64,000 bases of DNA from Desulfotomaculum nigrificans DSM 574. GTDB taxonomy: Bacteria; Bacillota; Desulfotomaculia; Desulfotomaculales; Desulfotomaculaceae. A model generated the notes under the pieces. The model had not been told where the DNA came from, made no database searches, and was given only the letters and a program-made list of their open reading frames with translations. The position numbers and the translations under genes were made by a program. Positions 41,216-50,401 of the stretch are shown here, one piece after another (position 1 is the first letter of the stretch; each line of letters starts with the position of its first letter). The DNA lies in the NCBI RefSeq assembly GCF_000189755.2, contig NZ_KI912183.1:2718255-2782254 (forward strand), given 5' to 3'.

Positions 41216-41412
41216 CCCTGTTTAGCCGGAGTACGGGAACAACCGGTAGGCCGCATCAAACAGATTGCGGGAAGCAGAGCCGCAAGGCTTTCGCTGGACG
41301 GTCAACGCAAGACGGAAACCCCCGTGGTTTTCCATATGGCCGCGTTTTGCGCCCGTAAAGCACTGTTTTTCCGTCCGGGTGAGACTCCCGGGGCCGAGGC
41401 CCCCTGTCACCC
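41216..41412 (+). ncRNA. Candidate omega-RNA/right-end RNA of the IS607 element
   Basis: Directly after tnpB lies about 200 nt of GC-rich non-coding sequence with several stems. AGCC-GCAA-GGCT lies near 41279. GACGGAAA (41311-41318) pairs with TTTCCGTC (41368-41375). CCGGG pairs with CCCGG (41375-41391), and GGGGCC-GA-GGCCCC lies at 41390-41403. TnpB guide RNAs derive from this position, the element's right end. The remainder to 41521 is AT-rich and holds the thiC Shine-Dalgarno. Confidence 0.5.
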
Positions 41413-41521
41413 CAGGGAAAATTTTTCATGGAGGTGTAAAGCCTGGTCATGGGGGGCCGGGTTTACAAAAATCTAACTTATGTTAGGTATTGTGAACTTT
41501 TTTGAACCAGGATAAAAAGAG

Positions 41522-42820
41522 ATGACACAGATGTTAGCTGCCAGAGCAGGAGAAATAACCCCGGCCATGCGCCGGGTGGCGGAAAAGGAGAAGGTCAGCC
41601 CGGAATTTATCCGGGCCGGGGTAGCTGCGGGCACCATTGTGATTCCCGCCAATATTAACCATAAAAGCCTTGACCCGGTTGGTTATGGCCGGGGATTAAA
41701 AACCAAGGTAAATGCCAACATTGGTACTTCCACCAGTTTTCCGGACATTGAAAAGGAACTGGACAAACTGAAAGTTGTGCTGGAGGCCGGAGCTGATGCA
41801 GTGATGGACTTAAGTACCGGCGGGGATATTGACCGGGGTCGCCGCAGAATTATTGCCGAAAGTACCATAACGGTAGGTACCGTACCCATTTACCAGGCTT
41901 TTTTGGAAAACAGGGAAAAGCGAGGCAACATGATTGAAATGTCTGCCGATGACCTTTTTGAGGTAATTGAAAGGCATTGTGCTGATGGGGTGGATTTCAT
42001 TACCGTTCATTGTGGTGTTACCTTAGAGGTGTTAAAGCGGCTCAAAGGGCAAGGCCGGATTACCGATATCGTAAGCCGAGGCGGCTCATTCCTGACTGGC
42101 TGGATGCTGCATCACGGTAAAGAAAACCCCCTTTATGAACAATATGACCGGCTGTTGGACATCTGCCTGAAGTACGATGTAACCTTAAGCCTTGGTGATG
42201 GTCTACGTCCCGGCTGCCTGGCTGATGCCACTGACCGGTCACAAATTCAGGAGTTAATTATCCTGGGTGAACTGGTTGACCGAGCCCGGGCTAAAGGAGT
42301 TCAGGCTATGGTGGAAGGACCGGGTCATGTTCCCCTGGATCAAATCGCGGCTAACATCCAGATACAAAAGACTATTTGTAAAGGGGCACCTTTTTATGTC
42401 TTGGGCCCCCTGGTTACCGATATCGCACCGGGTTACGATCATATTACCGCCGCCATCGGTGGAACCGTGGCTGCGGCTGCCGGGGCGGATTTTCTCTGTT
42501 ACGTGACCCCATCGGAGCACCTGGGCCTGCCTACTTTGGAGGATGTGCGGGAAGGGATTATGGCTTCCCGGTTGGCCGCTCATGCAGCGGATATTGTGAA
42601 AGGTGTGCCCGGCGCTATGGAATGGGACAGGGAAATGGCTAAGGCACGTAAAGCCTTGGACTGGCAAAAGCAAATTAACCTGGCCCTGGATCCCCAAAGG
42701 GCGGCTAAAATTCGCCGGGAGCGCAATCCCGAAGATCACGAGGCCTGTACCATGTGCGGTGATTTTTGTGCCATGAGAATTGTGGCCCAGTATTTGGGAA
42801 AAGAACCGGAATTTTGCTAA
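41522..42820 (+). CDS. thiC: Phosphomethylpyrimidine synthase
   Basis: The 432-residue protein has ThiC motifs [26 protein letters not shown] and the C-terminal radical-SAM cysteine motif CTMCGDFC. It rearranges aminoimidazole ribotide to HMP-phosphate for thiamine. The paralogue BzaF, which makes benzimidazole for cobamides, is similar in size, but thiE and thiL in the neighbourhood support ThiC. AGGA lies 9 nt before the ATG. It is separated from the TPP riboswitch by the mobile element, so its regulation may have changed. Confidence 0.92.
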   Translation: MTQMLAARAGEITPAMRRVAEKEKVSPEFIRAGVAAGTIVIPANINHKSLDPVGYGRGLKTKVNANIGTSTSFPDIEKELDKLKVVLEAGADAVMDLSTGGDIDRGRRRIIAESTITVGTVPIYQAFLENREKRGNMIEMSADDLFEVIERHCADGVDFITVHCGVTLEVLKRLKGQGRITDIVSRGGSFLTGWMLHHGKENPLYEQYDRLLDICLKYDVTLSLGDGLRPGCLADATDRSQIQELIILGELVDRARAKGVQAMVEGPGHVPLDQIAANIQIQKTICKGAPFYVLGPLVTDIAPGYDHITAAIGGTVAAAAGADFLCYVTPSEHLGLPTLEDVREGIMASRLAAHAADIVKGVPGAMEWDREMAKARKALDWQKQINLALDPQRAAKIRRERNPEDHEACTMCGDFCAMRIVAQYLGKEPEFC

Positions 42821-42885
42821 CGGGATGTTTGCTAAGTTTAAATAACGGATATACTGTCAGTAGCTATAATTCTCAGGTGATTATC

Positions 42886-43107
42886 TTGATCGCAGCTCAA
42901 GTATTACAACCGGTCACTTCCATTGTAGTAATAGCAGTGGCATTTGCTCTATGGCTGTGGTTGGCTTGTTTAGCCATGAAGTATATACCTGTGCTGACCG
43001 GTAAATTAGGCTTGGGAGAAACACCGGGCCTTATCGTGGCGGTTATTTCTCTCTGGCCGTTGTTTGCCCTGACCTACCAATTATGTAGACATTTCCTTCC
43101 CTCCTAA
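42886..43107 (+). CDS. Small two-helix membrane protein, 73 aa
   Basis: The protein starting at TTG 42886 (LIAAQVLQPVTSIV...) has two hydrophobic helices around YIPVLTGKLGLGETPG and a short C-terminus. AGGTGA lies 5 nt upstream and a TATAAT at 42866 may be a -10 box. A longer frame reaches back into thiC and is rejected. I do not recognise the family. It lies between thiC and thiL and is closed by a terminator. Confidence 0.55.
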   Translation: MIAAQVLQPVTSIVVIAVAFALWLWLACLAMKYIPVLTGKLGLGETPGLIVAVISLWPLFALTYQLCRHFLPS

Positions 43108-43113
43108 TACCTG

Positions 43114-43146
43114 AAGACCCCAGCTTTTACAAGCCGGGGTCTTTGC
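43114..43146 (+). terminator. Terminator before thiL
   Basis: AAGACCCC (43114-43121) pairs with GGGGTCTT (43136-43143), with an inner GCTT/AAGC pair, and T residues follow. Confidence 0.8.
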
Positions 43147-43186
43147 TATATAATAACCATAGTTTGGGCAGGAAGGAGTTTTTTTA

Positions 43187-44194
43187 ATGCGGATTTCCCA
43201 GGTGGGCGAGTTTGGACTGATCAACCTGTTAAATAAAGCCATGATCAATTCCCCCACCGGTGTGGTGGCAGGCATCGGGGATGATGCCGCAGTGCTAAAG
43301 GTCTCCGGCGACCAATGGCAGCTGTTTACCACCGATATGCTGGTGGAAGGTATTCATTTTCGCCTGGATTGGGCCAGTTACTTTGATGTTGGCTGGAAGG
43401 CTTTGGCTGTAAATATCAGTGATATTGCCGCCATGGGTGGTAAACCCACCCATGGGGTGATTTCATTAGGCATTCCGGCGGAAACCAGGGTGGAGGATAT
43501 GGAGGAACTTTACCGGGGGCTTAGGGCAGTGGCCCGGCGCTTTGGGGTTAACCTGGTGGGGGGTGATACCGTTAAATGTCCGGAGCGACTGGTGATTAAC
43601 GTGGCCCTGTTGGGTGAGGTGGCTGCCGGTAAAGCCATTCTTCGCTCCGGTGCCAGGCCCGGAGATATCATTTATACGACAGGTACCCTGGGGACGGCAG
43701 CAGCGGGTTTACATATCTTACTTAACGGTGGCAACTACCCGGACCCCATTAAGGAGACGGTACTGCGGGCCCATTTGCGGCCTGAACCACGGGTGCAGGC
43801 GGGTACTCTGTTGAGCTCCCTACCCGGTGTCACTGCACTGGATGATAACAGTGACGGGTTGGCAGCAGAATTAAGGGAGATTGGCCGGGCCAGTGGCGTG
43901 GGCTGTTTAATTTGGGAAAAAGCATTACCGGTGGCTGCAGAGGTACAGCAATTAGCTGCCCTAACCGGTGCCGATATATTGGACTGGGTGATGAACGGCG
44001 GCGAGGACTTTGAACTGGTGTTTACGGTGCAACCGGCATATCAGAAACAAGTAGAAGCAGCATTAACCAAGGCCGCGGTGGATTTTGCGGCCATTGGCGT
44101 GATCACATCTGCCCGGGAAGGGCTGATCATGGAACGGGTTAACGGAACCAGGGAAGCCATGGGCCAAACCGGTTACAATCATTTTACTGATTAA
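43187..44194 (+). CDS. thiL: Thiamine-monophosphate kinase
   Basis: The 335-residue PurM-like kinase has GIGDDAAVL, TTDMLVEGIHFR, NISDIAAMGG and DDNSDGLAAEL. It phosphorylates thiamine phosphate to the active TPP. AAGGAG precedes the ATG. No TPP riboswitch is upstream of it; a terminator separates it from thiC. The t6A genes follow 126 nt later. Confidence 0.94.
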   Translation: MRISQVGEFGLINLLNKAMINSPTGVVAGIGDDAAVLKVSGDQWQLFTTDMLVEGIHFRLDWASYFDVGWKALAVNISDIAAMGGKPTHGVISLGIPAETRVEDMEELYRGLRAVARRFGVNLVGGDTVKCPERLVINVALLGEVAAGKAILRSGARPGDIIYTTGTLGTAAAGLHILLNGGNYPDPIKETVLRAHLRPEPRVQAGTLLSSLPGVTALDDNSDGLAAELREIGRASGVGCLIWEKALPVAAEVQQLAALTGADILDWVMNGGEDFELVFTVQPAYQKQVEAALTKAAVDFAAIGVITSAREGLIMERVNGTREAMGQTGYNHFTD

Positions 44195-44320
44195 AAAATT
44201 TTAAAATCTTAGGGAATTTAGGTTTTATCAATATTGTCGATAATATAAAATACCAAGAAGACCTGGATTTTAACAAACCACTGATCTGGGACTTGGCGGA
44301 AGGTGGTTCATTTTAGATTG

Positions 44321-44806
44321 ATGAGAAAGGAAGTTATCAAAACCTTTTCGGCGGCGGAGACCAGGGCATTGGGCGAAAAGCTGGCCCCACTGCTTAAGCC
44401 CGGAGATGTGATTTGTCTTAACGGTGACCTGGGAGCCGGTAAAACTGCCTTTTCCCAGGGGGTAGCCAGGGGCCTGGGGGTTACAGACCCTGTGACCAGC
44501 CCGACCTTTACTTTAATTAATGAATACCAGGGCAGACTACCCCTGTATCATTTTGATGTTTACCGGCTGGGTGGCCCCGAGGAGATGGAGGACCTGGGTT
44601 ATGAGGAGTATTTTTACGGCCGGGGTGTCTGCCTCATTGAATGGGCCCAGTTAGTAGAGGATGTATTGCCGGAAGATCGCCTGGACATTAACCTGACCAG
44701 GGGGGCAGATTTGGCAGATACCAGGGTGGTTGAGCTGGTCCCCGCAGGCGAACGCTACCGGCAATTGGTGGAGGAGTTGATTGAAAGTGTACGTACTGGG
44801 GATTGA
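44321..44806 (+). CDS. tsaE: tRNA t6A biosynthesis ATPase TsaE
   Basis: The 161-residue protein has a Walker A motif, GDLGAGKTAFSQG, and TSPTFTLINEY, with YHFDVYRL typical of TsaE (YjeE). It is the ATPase that drives the TsaB-TsaD complex in making N6-threonylcarbamoyladenosine at tRNA position 37. The start is uncertain: ATG at 44321 is used, but a TTG at 44318 is closer to the GGAAGGTGG Shine-Dalgarno, and a GTG at 44303 overlaps it. Its end overlaps tsaB by 26 nt. Confidence 0.92.
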   Translation: MRKEVIKTFSAAETRALGEKLAPLLKPGDVICLNGDLGAGKTAFSQGVARGLGVTDPVTSPTFTLINEYQGRLPLYHFDVYRLGGPEEMEDLGYEEYFYGRGVCLIEWAQLVEDVLPEDRLDINLTRGADLADTRVVELVPAGERYRQLVEELIESVRTGD

Positions 44807-45491
44807 GGCAGCTACACCGGTGGCCGGGGTGGCACTAACGGAAGACGGGCGCATCCTGGCGGAAAGATTAGTCAACAACCGCCGTACTCACTCGGTTAAC
44901 CTGCTGCCGATGATTAAAGCTGTGATAGAAGAAGGCGGTATAACCAGGGAGCAGGTTAATGGGATAGCGGTATCGGCGGGGCCTGGGTCCTTTACGGGAC
45001 TGCGGATTGGGCTAGCCACCGCTAAGACACTGGCCCTGGCCTGGCAGGTACCGGTGGTGGGAGTGTCCACCCTGGAGGCATTGGCTCTGCCGCTGGCAGC
45101 GCCGGGCCAACTGGTTTGCCCCATTTTAAATGCCCGGAAAAATGAGGTTTATGCCAGTATACTCAGAGGCACCACCGGTCAACCGGAACTGCTGGCCGGC
45201 CCCTTGGCGCTGGGCATTGTCGAATTGGCAGGTATTCTGGCCCAATGGCAAGAGCCGGTTATTTTCTTAGGTGATGGTGTACCGGTGTTTAAAGAAGAGA
45301 TTGTCAACTTACTGGCAGACCGGGCGGTGTTTGCACCCCAGTCGGCCCTGTTGCCCCGGGGCGCGGCAGTGGCTGAACTGGGCTACCGGGAACTGGCAGC
45401 AGGCCGGGGGTTATCACCTCTGGAACTGAAGGCCAGTTATATTCGTTTATCCGAGGCGGAGGTTAAGTTAGCTGCCCGATGTAGGAAGTGA
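44781..45491 (+). CDS. tsaB: tRNA t6A biosynthesis protein TsaB
   Basis: The 236-residue ASKHA-fold protein has GIEAATPVAGVAL, SAGPGSFTGLRIGLATAK and PILNARKNEVY, all typical of TsaB (YeaZ). It dimerises with TsaD as its scaffold partner. The TTG at 44781 follows GGAGGAG by 4 nt; a GTG at 44787 is an alternative. It overlaps both neighbours, so the four genes are tightly coupled. Confidence 0.94.
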   Translation: MKVYVLGIEAATPVAGVALTEDGRILAERLVNNRRTHSVNLLPMIKAVIEEGGITREQVNGIAVSAGPGSFTGLRIGLATAKTLALAWQVPVVGVSTLEALALPLAAPGQLVCPILNARKNEVYASILRGTTGQPELLAGPLALGIVELAGILAQWQEPVIFLGDGVPVFKEEIVNLLADRAVFAPQSALLPRGAAVAELGYRELAAGRGLSPLELKASYIRLSEAEVKLAARCRK

Positions 45492-45496
45492 TTAAT

Positions 45497-45958
45497 GTGG
45501 TAGATTATCAACTGGTAAAAATGCAGATAGACCACATTCCCGGGGTGCTAGAAATAGAGCAGGTCTCTTTTTCCACCCCCTGGTCCCAGCAGGCCTTTAC
45601 CTATGAAATACTGCAGAATAACTTTGCCGATTATATAGTGGCAGTGCAGGGGGATAAGGTGATAGGTTATGCCGGGATGTGGCTGGTGTTGGATGAAGCT
45701 CATATCACCAACGTAGCTGTACACCCGGCATACCGGGGGAAGAAACTGGGGCAGGCCCTCATGACAGAGCTGATGCGCCGGGCTATGTTGATGGGGGCCG
45801 TGCGCATGACCTTAGAAGTAAGACCATCCAATAAGGTGGCCAGGGAATTATATAAAAAGCTTGGCTTTCAAGAAAAGGGCCGGCGTAAAAAATATTATAC
45901 CGATACCAATGAAGATGCCATTATTATGTGGGCAGACTTGTGCCGGAGGGTACCATGA
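45497..45958 (+). CDS. rimI: Ribosomal protein alanine N-acetyltransferase
   Basis: The 153-residue GNAT protein contains [21 protein letters not shown] for acetyl-CoA binding and [19 protein letters not shown], diagnostic of RimI. It acetylates the N-terminal alanine of ribosomal protein S18, and often sits with tsaB-tsaD. GTG at 45497 is chosen, 10 nt after AGGA; the GTG at 45488 is too close to it. Its TGA overlaps the tsaD ATG. Confidence 0.92.
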   Translation: MVDYQLVKMQIDHIPGVLEIEQVSFSTPWSQQAFTYEILQNNFADYIVAVQGDKVIGYAGMWLVLDEAHITNVAVHPAYRGKKLGQALMTELMRRAMLMGAVRMTLEVRPSNKVARELYKKLGFQEKGRRKKYYTDTNEDAIIMWADLCRRVP

Positions 45959-46977
45959 GTATAACCATACTAGGAGTAGAGACATCCTGTGACGAGACCG
46001 CTGCTGCGGTACTGGTGGACGGAGTAGAGCTGCGTTCCAATATTGTGGCCTCCCAGGTGGAGGTACATAAAAAATTTGGCGGGGTCGTACCAGAGGTGGC
46101 ATCCCGCAAGCATCTGGAGAATGTCAACCCGGTAATTATGGAGGCTTTGGACAAGGCGGGCATAACCTTAAGGGACATTACCGCAGTGGCCGTGACTTAC
46201 GGGCCGGGTCTGGTGGGGGCGCTGCTGGTGGGAGTGGCGGCAGCCAAGGCTTTAGCCTATGCACTGGATATACCGCTGATAGGGGTCAACCACCTGGAGG
46301 GACATATAGCGGCTAATTTCCTGGCCCGGCCGGATTTGGAATTTCCCCTGCTTTGCCTGGTGGTCTCCGGCGGTCATTCAGATTTGGTGTACATGCCGCA
46401 CCGGGGGGTATACCAACCCCTGGGCCGCACCAGGGATGACGCGGCCGGAGAAGCCTTTGATAAAGTGGCCCGGGCCATGGGCCTGGGATACCCGGGTGGC
46501 CCCTTGATTGATAAACTGGCCCGGCAAGGAGACCCGGAGGCCATCAAATTTCCCCGGGCCTTTCTGGAAGAGGGAAGCCTGGACTTTAGTTTTAGTGGCC
46601 TTAAGTCCGCCGTGTTAAATTACCTGAACCGGGCCAGGATGTTAAACGAAGAAATCAATATGGCCGATTTAGCCGCCAGTTTTCAACGGGCGGTGGTGGA
46701 AGTTTTAGTGGATAAAACCATTGTCGCCGCGGAGAGATGTGAAGTGAAGACCATTATGATGGCCGGTGGGGTGGCCGCTAACGGCGGCTTAAGAAGTTTG
46801 CTGGAGCAAAGGGCCGCAGATGTCGGCTGCCGGGTGGTCTATCCGCCCCTAAATCTGTGCACCGATAATGCGGCTATGATTGCCTGTGCTGGCTATTACA
46901 AATTTTTAAGAGGTGATTTTGCCCCCCTGACCCTCAATGCCATCCCGGGCCTGCCCCTGGGGGAGGACAGGTATTAG
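45955..46977 (+). CDS. tsaD: tRNA N6-adenosine threonylcarbamoyltransferase TsaD
   Basis: The 340-residue protein has [14 protein letters not shown], the metal ligands in [10 protein letters not shown], and [11 protein letters not shown], with GGPLIDKLA. It transfers threonylcarbamoyl to A37 of ANN-decoding tRNAs. The ATG at 45955 follows GGAGGG by 4 nt and overlaps the rimI stop as ATGA. Last gene of the thiL-tsaE-tsaB-rimI-tsaD run. Confidence 0.96.
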   Translation: MSITILGVETSCDETAAAVLVDGVELRSNIVASQVEVHKKFGGVVPEVASRKHLENVNPVIMEALDKAGITLRDITAVAVTYGPGLVGALLVGVAAAKALAYALDIPLIGVNHLEGHIAANFLARPDLEFPLLCLVVSGGHSDLVYMPHRGVYQPLGRTRDDAAGEAFDKVARAMGLGYPGGPLIDKLARQGDPEAIKFPRAFLEEGSLDFSFSGLKSAVLNYLNRARMLNEEINMADLAASFQRAVVEVLVDKTIVAAERCEVKTIMMAGGVAANGGLRSLLEQRAADVGCRVVYPPLNLCTDNAAMIACAGYYKFLRGDFAPLTLNAIPGLPLGEDRY

Positions 46978-47040
46978 TAAACATAGGCAAGCCTCTTACA
47001 AGACAACGGTAACAGTATACATAAATCGTTTACTTTTTAA

Positions 47041-47091
47041 GGCTTATCCACTGTTCTGTGGAACATTTTTTGTGGATAATGTGGATAAGCC
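47041..47091. promoter_or_regulatory. DnaA-box cluster forming a hairpin
   Basis: Two perfect DnaA boxes, TGTGGATAA at 47071-47079 and 47080-47088, lie head to tail with no gap. An inverted TTATCCACT (one mismatch) is at 47044-47052. The outer bases also form a perfect 11-bp inverted repeat, GGCTTATCCAC (47041-47051) with GTGGATAAGCC (47081-47091). No replication gene is near, so this may titrate or bind DnaA away from oriC, or regulate the next gene. Confidence 0.6.
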
Positions 47092-47123
47092 TGTTAATAA
47101 CTTAGCAAATAAGGACTTATCTT

Positions 47124-48491
47124 GTGAATAGACCTGTGAAACACAACGAACATTATATTAACGCTTTAATCCTGCAGGCCGCCCGTCAGGCTAATATACT
47201 GCCCATCACCTCCGTGTGTAATGTGGCCTGCCTGTTCTGCAGCCATCGACAAAACCCACAGGGTGTGGAAAGTTTTCATATCGGACACCGGACCTTAGAG
47301 GAAATAAGGAGTTCCCTGGCTTTTATTAATCCACAGCAACCTGTGATTATCGGGGAATCGGTGACCCGGGTGATGGAAGGGGAGCCCTTTTATCATCCAC
47401 AATTCCCCCAAATCTTAGAGGAAGTACGGCGCCGTTTTCCCCATACCCCGATCCAAATTACTACCAACGGTACTATGTTAGACCAAGCTACGGTGGAATG
47501 GCTGGCCGAATTATCCCCCATAACCATTTACCTGTCGTTAAACAGTGCCAGTTCTGCCAATCGCCGGCTGCTAATGAAGGATAGGCGGGCTAACCGGTCA
47601 GTGGAGGCAGCCAGGCTGCTGGGTGAAAGGGGCATCGAGTATCAGGGCAGCATCGTGGCTATGCCCTGGATCACCGGTTGGGACGACCTGACCCGGACCA
47701 TAACCTACCTGGACCGGTGCGGGGCCCAGGTAATCAGGATATTTCTGCCCGGTTATACCAGGTTAGCTAAAGAAGAGCTTAAGTTTCCTCTGACCATGTG
47801 GGATCAATTGAGGTCCTTCGTTGGCCGAGTAAGACAGCAGGTCAGGGTACCGGTGGTTTGCGAGCCTCCTAAAATAGATAATTTTAAGCCCGAAATAGTC
47901 GGCATCATACCAGGCAGTGCCGCTGACCGGGCCGGCTTAAAACCAGGCGATATCCTGGTTGCGGTCAGTGGTAAGCCGGTCCTAACCAGAGTACACGGGT
48001 TTCACCTGACTTATCAACTGGCCAATCCCATGTTGGAAATACAAAGAGAAAACCGGCCTTTGGCCGTCCCGTTAACCAAAGGGGCCCGCGAACGCTCAGG
48101 GTTAGTCATGGATTATGACTTGGACCCGGCTTTGTTTGAGGATATCCGGAAGGTGGTGCGGTTCCACCGGGCCAGCCAGGTCTTACTGCTCACTTCCCCA
48201 TTGGCTTATACCAGAATGGTGTTGGGGGTGAATAAGTTTTACCCGGAACCAGGGCAGTTAAAAGTGTGCCGGGTGGCCAGCCGGTTTTTCGGTGGTTCCA
48301 TTATGGCCGCCGGGTTGTTAACGGTAGCGGACTTTAGCCTTGCTCTGCAGCAGTATCTGGCAGCTTCAGCCACAAAACCGGAGTTGATCTTACTTCCCGC
48401 CATTGCCTTTGACCAGCGAGGGCGGGACCTGGCGGGTGAGACTTACCATAAACTGGCGGAAACCTTTGGCATACAGGTGGAAGTTATATAA
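47124..48491 (+). CDS. Radical SAM protein with PDZ and DUF512-like C-terminal domains
   Basis: The 455-residue protein starts with a radical SAM domain whose cluster motif is CNVACLFC (C33-x3-C-x2-C), followed by ITTNGTML. A PDZ domain occurs at about 255-310 (VGIIPGSAADRAGLKPGDILVAV). The end, CRVASRFFGGSIMAAGLLTVAD ... ILLPAIAFDQRG, resembles the C-terminal DUF512 domain. The common DUF512 order is PDZ, radical SAM, DUF512, so here the PDZ has moved inside. The reaction is unknown. It starts with GTG and has a weak Shine-Dalgarno. Confidence 0.8.
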   Translation: MNRPVKHNEHYINALILQAARQANILPITSVCNVACLFCSHRQNPQGVESFHIGHRTLEEIRSSLAFINPQQPVIIGESVTRVMEGEPFYHPQFPQILEEVRRRFPHTPIQITTNGTMLDQATVEWLAELSPITIYLSLNSASSANRRLLMKDRRANRSVEAARLLGERGIEYQGSIVAMPWITGWDDLTRTITYLDRCGAQVIRIFLPGYTRLAKEELKFPLTMWDQLRSFVGRVRQQVRVPVVCEPPKIDNFKPEIVGIIPGSAADRAGLKPGDILVAVSGKPVLTRVHGFHLTYQLANPMLEIQRENRPLAVPLTKGARERSGLVMDYDLDPALFEDIRKVVRFHRASQVLLLTSPLAYTRMVLGVNKFYPEPGQLKVCRVASRFFGGSIMAAGLLTVADFSLALQQYLAASATKPELILLPAIAFDQRGRDLAGETYHKLAETFGIQVEVI

Positions 48492-48634
48492 AATTTTTCT
48501 CATGTCGGCGGATTGGACTATGACTGAGAAATAATTTTTTGTTAATTTTGTATAACAAGTAGGGAACTTAAGTCCTTTTGTAGAATACACTTGGATTTAA
48601 GTAAGTAGTATGGTTAATATGGGGGTGTAATTAG

Positions 48635-49939
48635 TTGACAACGTATTGGGATCAATATCATGAAACCATGTCCCGCGACCAGTTAGCCGACATTCAACTG
48701 AAAAGACTGAAAGTATTAGTGGAAAGAGTTTATACCTCTGTTCCCTTTTACCGTCAGGCATTTCAAGAGAAAGGTATATCCCCCGGGGATATCAAATCTC
48801 TGGACGATTTAAAGCATTTACCGTTTACCACTAAAAAAGATTTGCGAGATACTTACCCCTTTGGCCTGTTTGCCGTCCCCCGCAGTGAGATTGTGCGCAT
48901 GCACGCATCCTCCGGCACCACCGGCAAGCCTATTGTGGTGGGTTATACCAAAAAGGATTTGGACACCTGGGCCGATCTAGTTGCCCGTTGTTTTGCCATG
49001 GCCGGCGGAACTAAAGAGGACGTAGTGCAAAATGCCTATGGTTACGGATTATTCACCGGTGGCCTGGGTATTCACTATGGTGCAGAACGTTTGGGAGCCA
49101 CCATTGTACCTATTTCCGGTGGTAATACAGCCCGACAAATCATGCTGATGCAGGATTTTGGCACCACCATTTTGGCCGGAACTCCTTCCTATTGCATGTA
49201 CATGGCTGATGAAATCATTGCTGCAGGTATAGATCGTAAGTCCCTCCGCCTCAAAGCCGGGATATTTGGTGCTGAACCATGGTCTAATAATATGCGGGCC
49301 CAGCTAGAGGAAAAGCTGGGTATTAAAGCCTATGATATTTACGGCCTCAGTGAGGTTTTGGGACCTGGTGTAGCTATGGAGTGCCCTTACCAAAACGGCT
49401 TGCACATCTTTGAAGATCATTTCATTCCGGAAATCATTGACCCGGAAACCGAGCAACCCCTACCCTATGGTCAGAAGGGTGAATTGGTCTTTACCACTTT
49501 AACTAAAGAAGGCTTCCCGGTTATCCGCTACCGCACCAGGGATATCTCGGCCCTTTACCCGGAAAAATGCGCCTGTGGCCGCACCCATCTGCGCATGGAG
49601 CGCATCACCGGCCGCACCGACGATATGTTGATTATCCGTGGTGTTAACGTATTCCCGACCCAAATTGAGAGTGTGCTGCTGGAGTTTGGGGAAACTGAAC
49701 CCCACTACCTGCTGGTGGTGGATCGTAAAGCCGCCATGGATGATCTGGAGATCCAGGTGGAATTGTCCTCCCGGATGTTCTCCGATAAGGTGGCCGGGTT
49801 GGAGGTTTTGGAAAGAAGACTGCGTGAGCGTATCTTAAGTGTGCTGGGCATATCCGCCAGGATTAAGTTGGTAGAACCGAAAACCCTGCCGCGCAGTGAA
49901 GGAAAAGCTAAAAGGGTTATTGATAAACGGGAAATATAA
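48635..49939 (+). CDS. paaK: Phenylacetate-CoA ligase
   Basis: The 434-residue AMP-forming enzyme has the adenylate motif [16 protein letters not shown] and the later [21 protein letters not shown] and [22 protein letters not shown], all typical of PaaK. It activates phenylacetate or a related aryl acid with CoA. In anaerobes the product often comes from aromatic amino acid breakdown. TTG at 48635 follows GGGGGTG. An ACT-domain gene follows 26 nt later and is a usual partner. Confidence 0.93.
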   Translation: MTTYWDQYHETMSRDQLADIQLKRLKVLVERVYTSVPFYRQAFQEKGISPGDIKSLDDLKHLPFTTKKDLRDTYPFGLFAVPRSEIVRMHASSGTTGKPIVVGYTKKDLDTWADLVARCFAMAGGTKEDVVQNAYGYGLFTGGLGIHYGAERLGATIVPISGGNTARQIMLMQDFGTTILAGTPSYCMYMADEIIAAGIDRKSLRLKAGIFGAEPWSNNMRAQLEEKLGIKAYDIYGLSEVLGPGVAMECPYQNGLHIFEDHFIPEIIDPETEQPLPYGQKGELVFTTLTKEGFPVIRYRTRDISALYPEKCACGRTHLRMERITGRTDDMLIIRGVNVFPTQIESVLLEFGETEPHYLLVVDRKAAMDDLEIQVELSSRMFSDKVAGLEVLERRLRERILSVLGISARIKLVEPKTLPRSEGKAKRVIDKREI

Positions 49940-49965
49940 TACTGTTAGATAAAGGAGGCCGTGGG

Positions 49966-50397
49966 ATGAGAGTACAGCAAATTTCTATTTTTTTGGAAAA
50001 CAAAAAGGGCCGTTTGGCCAGGGTAACCGAAGTGCTGGGCGAGAACAGCATCAACATCCGAGCACTTTCCATTGCTGACACAACGGATTTTGGCATTCTG
50101 CGTTTGATTGTCAATAAACCTGACCTGGCCTATAAAGTTTTAAAAGAAGCCGGTTTTACCGTCAGCACCACCGATGTCATTGCTGTAGAAGTAACTGACC
50201 AGCCGGGCGGCCTGAGTAATATTCTCCGGCACCTGGATAAGGTAGGCATCAACATTGAGTATCTCTATGCCTTTGTGACCCAAACAGCCAGCTCCGCTTT
50301 AATTGTCTTCCGGGTGGAACAGGTGGATGAGGCCATTAAGATACTGCAAGAGAACGGTGTTCGCATCGTCCCCGGCAGTGAAGTTTACGAGATCTGA
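49966..50397 (+). CDS. Tandem ACT-domain protein
   Basis: The 143-residue protein is made of two ACT domains: QQISIFLENKKGRLARVTEVL at the N-terminus and VIAVEVTDQPGGLSNILRHL in the middle. Such proteins accompany paaK in many anaerobes and probably bind an amino acid or aryl acid to regulate the pathway. AAAGGAGG precedes the ATG. It is co-transcribed with paaK and the cyclo-ligase. Confidence 0.9.
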   Translation: MRVQQISIFLENKKGRLARVTEVLGENSINIRALSIADTTDFGILRLIVNKPDLAYKVLKEAGFTVSTTDVIAVEVTDQPGGLSNILRHLDKVGINIEYLYAFVTQTASSALIVFRVEQVDEAIKILQENGVRIVPGSEVYEI

Positions 50398-50401
50398 TAC
50401 C

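Larger units (their letters stand above)
38801..41475 (+). mobile_element. IS607-family insertion element (tnpA + tnpB), ends approximate
   Basis: A serine-recombinase transposase and a TnpB-like protein overlap and are followed by a GC-rich structured region, all between thiE and thiC. The boundaries are estimates: IS607 elements lack inverted repeats and target duplications. ATGGAGGT occurs near both edges (about 38804 and 41429) and may mark the ends or be coincidental. The insertion probably split a thiE-thiC operon. Confidence 0.85.

Noticed and set aside
42766-42885. N-terminal extension of the small membrane protein into thiC
   Set aside because: The extension overlaps thiC coding sequence and lacks a Shine-Dalgarno; TTG at 42886 has one.
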